From assembly GCA_964396385.1 (NCBI GenBank), contig CAYNFH010000196.1, positions 1 to 12,131 of the forward strand: a stretch of DNA of 12,131 bases. The letters are read 5' to 3'. The DNA comes from CAYNFH01 sp964396385 (GTDB taxonomy: Bacteria; Armatimonadota; Chthonomonadetes; Chthonomonadales; CAJBBX01). The notes under the pieces are model-generated. The model had not been told where the DNA came from. It did no database searches and was given only the letters and a program-made list of their open reading frames with translations. The translations under genes and the position numbers were made by a program. Positions 6,885 through 12,131 of the stretch are shown in pieces (within the stretch, counting starts at the first letter, position 1; the number at the start of each line of letters is the position of its first letter).

Positions 6885-8430
6885 GCCTCCAGTAGCCTTG
6901 CTTTTCGGAGTTACGGCGAGCGGGAAGACGGAAGTGTATCTGGATGCCATCGGGCGCACGCTCGACGCGGGGCGGAGCGCCATCGTACTGGTGCCGGAGA
7001 TCGCGCTGACAGCCCAGGTGGTAGAGGTCTTCACGAGCCGTTTCGGCGATGCAGTGGCGGTGCTGCACAGCCGGCTCTCGGAGGGAGAGCGGCATGACGA
7101 ATGGCGCCGACTCCAGGACGCGCATGCGCGCATCGCGGTCGGCGCGCGGTCCGCGGTCTTCGCGCCGGTGGAGAACATCGGCCTTATCGTGGTCGATGAG
7201 GAGCACGAGGCGTCCTACAAGCAGGAGAGCCTGCCCCGCTACAACGCGCGGGACGTGGCCATCGAGCGGGCGAGGCTGGCGGGGGCGAGCGTGGTCCTCG
7301 GCAGCGCCACCCCGTCGCTCGAGACCTACTACGCCGCCGAGCAGGGCAGGATAGCGAAGCTGGAGATGCCGGAGCGGATCGGCAACCGCCCTCTGCCTGC
7401 CGTGGAGCTCGTGGACATGCGGGAGGAGCTGCGGGAGCACAAGTCGCTCTTCAGTCGCCATCTGGTCGACCGGCTAGGGGCGCAGCTCGCGGGCGGGAAG
7501 CAGGCTATTCTGTTCCTGAACCGGCGCGGCTACTCGCAGTTCGTGCTGTGCCGTGACTGCGGCTACGTGGCGCGCTGCCCCAACTGCGCGGTTTCCCTCG
7601 CGTACCACGCGGCGTGGAACGGGCTGAAGTGCCACCACTGCGACTACGGCCGATCCGCGCCTACAGTCTGTCCAAGCTGCGCCAGCGTTCGGATACGCGG
7701 CTTTGGGGTGGGGACGGAGAGGGTGGAGGAGGAGGCGCTGAAGTTCTTCCCCAGCGCTCGCGTAGCGCGGCTGGACCGGGACACTACTTCGCGCAAAGGG
7801 GCGCATTCCGGCATCCTGGGCGCCTTCCGCAAAGGGGAAGCGGACATCCTGATCGGCACGCAGATGGTGGCCAAGGGGTTGGACTTCCCGAACGTAACCC
7901 TGGTAGGCGTAATCAGCGCGGACACCAGCATCAACATGCCGGACTTCCGCGCCGCGGAGCGCACGTTCCAGCTACTGACCCAGGTAGCCGGGCGGGCCGG
8001 ACGGGGAGTAGACCCGGGCGAGGTGGTGATCCAGACCTTCGAGCCGGACCACTACAGCCTGCAGATGGCGGTGAAGCAGGACTATCCCGGCTTCTACGCG
8101 CGGGAGATCGAGTTTCGCCGGGAGCTGCTCTACCCACCGTTCTCCCGGTTCGCCAACCTGATCTGCACTTCCGAAGAGTCCGCGTCGGCCCGGCAGGTGG
8201 CGCACGCGCTCGCGGCGGCGTGCAAAGCCACCGTGCCGCCGGACGTGGAGCTGATCGGTCCCGCCGCGGCTCCTCTCTCCAAGCTCAAGAGCCTCTATCG
8301 CTGGCACGTGGTCCTCCGCGCGCCGGTGGATTCGCCCCTTTCAGACTACGTGCGGGCTGCACAGGCAAAGCTCAGCGTGTCGGAACGCTTCCGCGTGACG
8401 GTGGACATTGATCCTCTGAGCATGGCGTAA
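5866..8430 (+). CDS. priA: Primosomal protein N', replication-restart DNA helicase PriA
   Basis: An 854-residue PriA, a cytoplasmic 3'-to-5' superfamily 2 helicase that recognises stalled forks and starts reloading of the replicative helicase. The N-terminal DNA-binding domain begins near VAEVVVDVDAPELL (about 20-33), and a winged-helix region follows. Walker A is GVTASGKT (348-355), Walker B VVDEEH (442-447), and motif III GSATP (479-483). The zinc-binding insert has all eight cysteines (562, 565, 571, 574, 589, 592, 602, 605). GTQMVAKGLDFPNV and QVAGRAGRG are intact, as is the C-terminal domain. Residues about 316-342 come from a heptamer tract and look like a loop insertion. TTG 5866 is the first in-frame start; it adds about 18 residues before the usual PriA beginning. 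GTG 5932 is an alternative without a clear ribosome-binding site. Confidence 0.95.
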   Translation: MKVEGSETGSLWEELAETPVAEVVVDVDAPELLPTYSYRIPPHLGSSIVVGACVHVPFGGRETLGYVLKLRMIPSSDPLNVRLRDVLAVVEGAVTFTEEQASAARWIADRYVCDLPAAVRLVAPAALGARVVTTVSLVDEAISESTLGGGPVQSHIVATLKRLGGSAELETLRKAANVSAFTGSYAALLRKGVIVEKREVSRARTVARTVRAYALGSAADSLTGRMTPAGTRILEALAEYERRSEAPVLPEKLLTAAQASAGALKTLVDKGAVEVRQISVRRAPTTVPARRSAPPPLTPGQRAATEHLAHLIEQAPVVGRQSSVVSRQPSDLQPSTFNLQPPVALLFGVTASGKTEVYLDAIGRTLDAGRSAIVLVPEIALTAQVVEVFTSRFGDAVAVLHSRLSEGERHDEWRRLQDAHARIAVGARSAVFAPVENIGLIVVDEEHEASYKQESLPRYNARDVAIERARLAGASVVLGSATPSLETYYAAEQGRIAKLEMPERIGNRPLPAVELVDMREELREHKSLFSRHLVDRLGAQLAGGKQAILFLNRRGYSQFVLCRDCGYVARCPNCAVSLAYHAAWNGLKCHHCDYGRSAPTVCPSCASVRIRGFGVGTERVEEEALKFFPSARVARLDRDTTSRKGAHSGILGAFRKGEADILIGTQMVAKGLDFPNVTLVGVISADTSINMPDFRAAERTFQLLTQVAGRAGRGVDPGEVVIQTFEPDHYSLQMAVKQDYPGFYAREIEFRRELLYPPFSRFANLICTSEESASARQVAHALAAACKATVPPDVELIGPAAAPLSKLKSLYRWHVVLRAPVDSPLSDYVRAAQAKLSVSERFRVTVDIDPLSMA
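6813..6889 (+). repeat. Eleven in-register 7-nt units of two families inside priA
   Basis: Units run without a break: GGTCGTC x2, AGTCGTC x2, AGTCGCC, AACCTTC, CGACCTT, CAACCTT x3 and CAGCCTC. The tract switches from a GTC-rich family to a CAACCTT family while keeping the 7-nt register over 77 bases. It encodes low-complexity residues about 316-342 (including SSVVSRQPSDLQPSTFNLQP) immediately before the PriA strand leading into Walker A. CAACCTT is, up to rotation, the reverse complement of the TTGAAGG unit at the priA start. Confidence 0.9.
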
Positions 8431-8473
8431 TCCAGCGACTTCCGTTCTCTGTCAAGCGAGACTAGAATCGCGG

Positions 8474-8503
8474 TTGACGGGCGGGTGGTTGGGGTGTTAT
8501 GAT
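8474..8503 (+). promoter_or_regulatory. Strong sigma70-type promoter before the HTH-TPR gene
   Basis: TTGACG (8474-8479, five of six consensus bases) and TATGAT (8498-8503, five of six) are separated by 18 bp, in the 144-base gap after priA. Transcription would begin near 8510, giving a leader of about 65 bases before ATG 8575. This is the best promoter match I find in the window and marks a new transcription unit. The rest of the gap shows no clear terminator for priA. Confidence 0.75.
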
Positions 8504-8574
8504 AGAGGTGCCGCGATCCCCTGCGCTTGCGCGGCGCAATCGTTCTTCTTCCCTCCCCCCGCGAAAGCGAGTCC

Positions 8575-10347
8575 ATGGACCTCAGCACGAGGGAGGGCAG
8601 GCGCGAACAGGGCCTCCTCATCCAGAAGGTGGTCGAGCGTGCCGGCCTCTCCGTGGAGGAGCTCGCCAACCGCATCGGCTGCTCCCGGGCGCTTATCTAC
8701 CAGTACCTATCCGGCACAACCCTGGCGCAACCCGACAGGCTCCAGCAGATCGCGAGCCTTACCGGGGTGCCGCTCGCCTACTTCTACGGCGCGGACGAGG
8801 ATCCGCCGGCTCCTCCTACACAACCGGAGGACGCGCGCGCCCGGGTCGGCGAGCGTATGGAACAGCTCGAGGAGTTGGCGCGTGCCCAGGAGAGTCCCCT
8901 CGACTGGGCCGGCCTGGCCCGGACGGCGGAGCGAATGATCGGGCTGGCGACGCAGGCGTATGACGTCGCGGCGGAGGCGCGCGCCCTGGTTCGGATCGGC
9001 AAGGCGCGGATCCATTTGGGCGAGTTCGGACGGGCGGTGGACAGCCTGAATCGGGCAGTCGCCCTGTTCGGCTCCCTCAAGGACGAACGTGGTGAGGCGG
9101 ACGCCCGGCAGGCTCTCGGCAACGCGCTTCTGGCGACCGGCCGGACCAGCGAAGCGCATGATCAATTCCAATGGGTAGCCAATAGTGGCTCCTGGAGTGC
9201 GCGTTGGTCCGGGCTCGTGTCGCTGGCGGCTGTGGACGACCTGTCCGGCAACTATCGCGCGGCCGTAGAGCACTGCGACGAGGCGGCCGCTGTGATCGAG
9301 CAGGGAGAGGATCCGCGGGCGCGGGCAGTCGGGCTGCTCTACGTTGCCGCCAATCGAGTGAACCTCTACCTGGCCGGAGGCGACTTTAGGAATGCGGCCG
9401 AGCTGGCGGAGCGGTGTGCCACCGACGCCGAGGCGCTGGGCAACAGCGACCAGCATCTGGAGGCGCGCCTCAACCTGGGAGTCTGCGGGACCTATCAGGG
9501 ACGGTGGGCTCAGGGGCACAGGGCGCTGACGGCCGCACTGTCCCTATCCCGCTTCGTAGGTGATCGAAGCCGGGAGGCTCTGAGCCGGGCCGCGCTCGCG
9601 CTCTTGCTGGCAGCCATGGGCGACGTGGAGGCCGCGATCGAACAGGCCAGGGAGGCGCTCTCCTCTGCATTGGCGCAGGGCGACCACCGAACGGAGCTGT
9701 TCGCGCACCTGGGCCTGGCGGATTCCTACCTTGCTGTTGAACGCCACAGCGAGGCGCGGTACCACGCAAACCAGGCGTTCGCCGTGGCGGCCACGCTGCG
9801 CATCACTCTGTACCAGGGCGAAGCGCGGCTTCGCTTGGGACGGGTCGCGCTGCGGAGTGGGGACGCGGCCGAAGCGCGAGCGCATGCCGAGGGAGCGTTA
9901 GCCGACGCGCTGAAGCTAGGCGCGCGCCACGTTGAGGCTCAAGCGCTGGACCTGCGAGGGCGCGTGAGGCTGGCAAGGGGCGATGCGGCCAGCGCCCGAA
10001 CCGATGCCGACGCGGCCCGTGCGCTGGCGGAGACCATCGGAATGGTCCCTCTCCTATGGGAGGCGGACGCTCTGTCCGCGCAGGCCGCACTGTCTGGAAA
10101 GCGACCTGATGCAGCATCCGCCGAAACAATGGCTGCGCGCGCCGTGGAGGGACTGGAGCGGTCCAGGCAGGACCTGGTGGAGGCCGGCCTGCCGGACACC
10201 GTTCTGGAGAACCGCGAGTGGCAGGACATCTACCTGCTGCGGGCGCGCACTCTGGCGGCGGCCGGCCGTCGCTCGGAGGTGGAGACCTTCGTCCAACAGG
10301 CGGCCTGGCCGCCACTCGCCGCCCGGCTTGCGGCCCAGCCGGTGTAA
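8575..10347 (+). CDS. HTH (Cro/CI-type) transcriptional regulator with long TPR region
   Basis: A 590-residue protein. Residues about 14-70 form an XRE-type helix-turn-helix, GLSVEELANRIGCSRALIYQ then YLSG, with the recognition helix near 37-46. A proline-rich linker (about 76-84, PPAPPTQPE) joins it to a long alanine-rich helical region (about 110-580) with tetratricopeptide-like repeats, for example the pair starting IGKARIHLGEFGRAVDSLNR. TPR domains bind proteins or peptides, so this is likely a cytoplasmic regulator whose DNA binding is tuned by a ligand. The HTH-plus-TPR order resembles RRNPP regulators, but those are usually only 300-450 residues. Starts: ATG 8575 puts the HTH close to the N-terminus; TTG 8527 would add 16 residues. 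Neither has a convincing Shine-Dalgarno. The promoter at 8474-8503 probably drives it. Target genes are unknown. Confidence 0.85.
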   Translation: MDLSTREGRREQGLLIQKVVERAGLSVEELANRIGCSRALIYQYLSGTTLAQPDRLQQIASLTGVPLAYFYGADEDPPAPPTQPEDARARVGERMEQLEELARAQESPLDWAGLARTAERMIGLATQAYDVAAEARALVRIGKARIHLGEFGRAVDSLNRAVALFGSLKDERGEADARQALGNALLATGRTSEAHDQFQWVANSGSWSARWSGLVSLAAVDDLSGNYRAAVEHCDEAAAVIEQGEDPRARAVGLLYVAANRVNLYLAGGDFRNAAELAERCATDAEALGNSDQHLEARLNLGVCGTYQGRWAQGHRALTAALSLSRFVGDRSREALSRAALALLLAAMGDVEAAIEQAREALSSALAQGDHRTELFAHLGLADSYLAVERHSEARYHANQAFAVAATLRITLYQGEARLRLGRVALRSGDAAEARAHAEGALADALKLGARHVEAQALDLRGRVRLARGDAASARTDADAARALAETIGMVPLLWEADALSAQAALSGKRPDAASAETMAARAVEGLERSRQDLVEAGLPDTVLENREWQDIYLLRARTLAAAGRRSEVETFVQQAAWPPLAARLAAQPV

Positions 10348-10373
10348 CCTTTGAAGCCAGTATACGTTAGAAT
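10344..10373 (+). promoter_or_regulatory. Weak promoter candidate before the lipoprotein gene
   Basis: TAGAAT (10368-10373) matches the -10 consensus at five of six positions in an unusually A/T-rich patch. The best -35 at 18-bp spacing is GTAACC (10344-10349), matching only three positions and overlapping the upstream stop codon. If real, transcription would start near 10380, giving a leader of about 60 bases before ATG 10440. Confidence 0.3.
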
Positions 10374-10439
10374 GAAGGGGCAACGTGCGTTATGCCGCCT
10401 TGCCCCGCCAAATTCCGCTGCTCGTCCCCCGGAGCGATG

Positions 10440-11222
10440 ATGCCGATGCCCAAATGGATGTTAAGTAAACCGACTGTCCTCTTCTGCCTGCTGTCCTTCT
10501 CCGTGACCGCCGGCCTCGTTCTTCTCTATGGCTGCGGTGGCTCGGGACTGGGAGGCGGAGATCCGGTCGCCATAATAGGCGGGAGCGTTCCTGTCGGCAC
10601 CTTCCGAGGAGTAGTGGTGCGTGCCGACAACCCGGTCGAGCACATCGCCAACGCGACCGTGTCCATCGCGCCGCAGTCCGCGAGCACGAGCGGGCAGGCG
10701 GGGGCGGACCAGCCTGTGAAAGGCCTCTCGGCGTCGGCCGGCGTGCGGGACACGACCACAACCTCAAACGGAACAGGGCTGCTGCAGGGTGGCCAGCAGA
10801 CGGACTTGAACGGTAACTTTAACCTGGGCTTCAGCCAGGCGGGAGATTTCGTATTCAAAGTGATCCCGCCGCAGGCGGACCTGACCCATAATTATGCATG
10901 GCCGCTAACATTGACGGACCACCTGGACGTGCAGGTTGTGGCGGCGCTCTGGCCAACCAGCTTCGATCCAAGTATCGTGCAGAGCGTCAAAATGCCGGTC
11001 GACCAGGTCACGATGCACATAGGCGACACGATCCGCTTCGATCCGTTCGCTCTCGACAAGAACGGCAACATGATCCCGCTGTCGCTCTCGCTCATGGCGA
11101 CGGGCGGGTTGGGCACTCTGGGATCGGACGGTACGTTCTCCGCGTCAACGGCGGGAACGGGCCAGATGATAGGCTGGATCGGCGGGCACAGCGCCACCAC
11201 TCAGATAAGGGTGGTGCCCTAG
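10440..11222 (+). CDS. Putative lipoprotein with regulatory-like and Ig-like beta domains
   Basis: A 260-residue protein of unknown function. The N-terminus has a short basic region, a hydrophobic stretch (VLFCLLSFSVTAGLVLL) and a lipobox-like LLYG-Cys at Cys32, followed by a Gly-rich tether, so it is probably a lipid-anchored envelope protein. Tyrosine at the -2 position is atypical. Residues after the tether (GTFRGVVVRADN, then NGNFNLGF and GDFVFKVIPP) resemble a carboxypeptidase-regulatory-like beta-sandwich. The C-terminal 75 residues (VTMHIGDTIRFDPFALDKNG, then GTLGSDGTFSASTAGTG) resemble a bacterial Ig-like Big_2 domain. Start: GGAG at 10431-10434 lies 5 nt before ATG 10440. ATG 10392, 10437 and 10446 are alternatives; 10392 would give an overlong n-region. 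No enzyme motif is visible, so a surface or adhesive role is only a guess. Confidence 0.75.
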   Translation: MPMPKWMLSKPTVLFCLLSFSVTAGLVLLYGCGGSGLGGGDPVAIIGGSVPVGTFRGVVVRADNPVEHIANATVSIAPQSASTSGQAGADQPVKGLSASAGVRDTTTTSNGTGLLQGGQQTDLNGNFNLGFSQAGDFVFKVIPPQADLTHNYAWPLTLTDHLDVQVVAALWPTSFDPSIVQSVKMPVDQVTMHIGDTIRFDPFALDKNGNMIPLSLSLMATGGLGTLGSDGTFSASTAGTGQMIGWIGGHSATTQIRVVP

Positions 11223-11246
11223 GACTGCACGCGCGGCGGTGATGCC

Positions 11247-12131
11247 ATGGTCTACCGAACGCGGTCCGCGCCGCAGTGGTTTGGCATCGCGCTGTTCGCG
11301 TCCCTGGTGTCGCTGGCGCTGAGCCTGGTCCCGGAGCGCCATGCGCCCGGCACGGCGGCTTTTCTCCTTTACTCCGCTGCTGTCGCCGTTAGCGCGGGCT
11401 ATGGCGGCATTCTGCCCGGCGTTCTGGCCACGGCGCTGTGTGGCATTGGCGCGGACCTCTTACTCCTGCACCCGGGTACGCATGCGCTCTCCTGGACCGA
11501 CTGGAGACATCAGCCGCTCTCCCTCTTCACCCTCGTCGGCCTTTTCATAAGCGCGCTTGCGGAGGTGCTTCACGCCGCCTATCGTAAGGCGGAGGATGCC
11601 CGGGAGGACGCCGAAGCCGCGCACAGGCGCGTCACTTTCCTGTCGGAATCGAGTGTGGTACTGGATTCCTCCCTCGACTTCTCTCAGACCCTCTGCAATC
11701 TGGCGAAGCGGTGTGTGCCGCGGCTCGCGGACTGGTGCGCCATCCACCTGTCCGAGGAGGGAGATGCGTCGACACCCGTGGCCGTGGCGCATGTGGACCC
11801 ATCTTGCGATCGGCTGGTGACGGCGCTTGGCGGCCGGTATCCCCTTGACGCACAGGGCCGACATCCGCTACAGCGGACGCTGCAGACCGGCGCTACGGTG
11901 GTCCACCTGGAGATCCCCGATGCCGCGCTTGTAGCGGCCGCACGGGACTCGGAGCACCTCCAGATGCTGCGCGACCTGCGCATACGCTCCTACGTGTGCG
12001 TGCCGCTTGCCGCGCGGGGGGCTACCCTGGGAGCGATCATCTTCGTTTCGTCCGCGGGACGACGCTACCTTCCGCCGGACGTCGCGCTGGCGGAAGAGCT
12101 TGCCCGTCGAGCCAGCGTGGCAGTGGAGAAT
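11247..12131 (+). CDS. N-terminal part of a membrane-bound GAF sensor protein (probable histidine kinase, 3' truncated by window)
   Basis: The first 295 codons of a larger protein, open to the last base. Four hydrophobic segments (about 11-29, 35-52, 54-76 and 90-110) resemble the DUF4118 four-helix module of KdpD-type sensors. A short charged helical linker (about 112-130) leads into a GAF domain (about 130-295) beginning FLSESSVVLDSSLDFSQTLC and containing PRLADWCAIHL, IRSYVCVPLAARGATLGAI and LAEELARRASVAVEN. In proteins I know with this arrangement the GAF is followed by a histidine kinase, a PAS domain or a PP2C phosphatase; which one cannot be seen here. ATG 11247 has GGTG at 11238-11241 upstream. 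It begins 24 nt after the lipoprotein stop, so the two are probably cotranscribed. Confidence 0.82.
   Translation, partial: MVYRTRSAPQWFGIALFASLVSLALSLVPERHAPGTAAFLLYSAAVAVSAGYGGILPGVLATALCGIGADLLLLHPGTHALSWTDWRHQPLSLFTLVGLFISALAEVLHAAYRKAEDAREDAEAAHRRVTFLSESSVVLDSSLDFSQTLCNLAKRCVPRLADWCAIHLSEEGDASTPVAVAHVDPSCDRLVTALGGRYPLDAQGRHPLQRTLQTGATVVHLEIPDAALVAAARDSEHLQMLRDLRIRSYVCVPLAARGATLGAIIFVSSAGRRYLPPDVALAEELARRASVAVEN

Noticed and set aside
6813..6889. A CRISPR-like array or intergenic repeat, with priA split into two genes
   Set aside because: Units are 7 nt with no spacers, and the PriA frame is open straight through with all helicase motifs intact on both sides.
7614..8411. A 265-codon + strand frame inside priA
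   Set aside because: Out-of-frame shadow of priA, with an Arg/Gly-rich product and no motif.
10392..10439. ATG 10392 as the lipoprotein start
   Set aside because: It would put about 47 residues before the lipobox cysteine, too long for a lipoprotein signal, and its AAGGGG lies 11 nt upstream. ATG 10440 has GGAG at 5 nt.

Overview
The window is GC-rich, densely coding, and carries all its genes on the + strand. The gene set is bacterial: a PriA helicase, molybdenum-cofactor genes, a twin-arginine-exported glycoside hydrolase, a lipoprotein and a membrane sensor. No gene is a firm lineage marker. A GH116-type hydrolase with nested extra domains, Ig-like and regulatory-like lipoproteins, and heptanucleotide repeats fit an Armatimonadota-, PVC- or Chloroflexota-like bacterium, with Armatimonadota my weak first guess. 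No rRNA, tRNA, CRISPR array or transposase is visible.

Layout. (1) 1-976: the 3' end of an unrecognised gene, a 148-base gap with two small GC hairpins and a 10-bp palindrome, then a GH25 muramidase without signal peptide. (2) 1015-2091: a TATAAT element followed by mobA and moaC, which overlap by ATGA and form a short molybdenum-cofactor operon. (3) 2166-5855: a 1229-residue Tat-exported GH116 (GBA2/DUF608) hydrolase. Its N-terminal domain is split by a long insertion holding an amidotransferase-like segment and a levanase-type beta-sandwich. (4) 5866-8430: priA, encoding the replication-restart helicase, joined to the GH116 gene by a run of heptamers. (5) 8474-11222: a good sigma70-type promoter, a 590-residue HTH+TPR regulator, then a lipoprotein. 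(6) 11247-12131: the start of a four-TM, GAF-containing sensor protein that runs off the window.

The most unusual structure is a cluster of short tandem repeats confined to 2096-6889. There are four degenerate CAGGKKA heptamers between moaC and GH116. Three GGGGAGAA octamers lie in frame inside GH116. Four TTGAAGG-type heptamers span the GH116/priA junction. Eleven consecutive 7-nt units of two sequence families lie inside priA, in frame, just before Walker A. The junction tract contains an ATGA overlap with the GH116 stop and a five-codon minicistron whose stop overlaps the only in-frame TTG start of priA (TTGA), so the repeat may itself be the translation-initiation region of priA. A 28-bp segment of this tract recurs perfectly inverted inside priA about 1 kb away.

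MobA and MoaC act in molybdenum-cofactor synthesis. GH116 acts outside the cytoplasm on beta-glycosides, and PriA restarts stalled replication forks. The HTH-TPR regulator, lipoprotein and sensor may form a signalling neighbourhood, but only the lipoprotein-sensor pair (24-nt gap) looks tightly linked.
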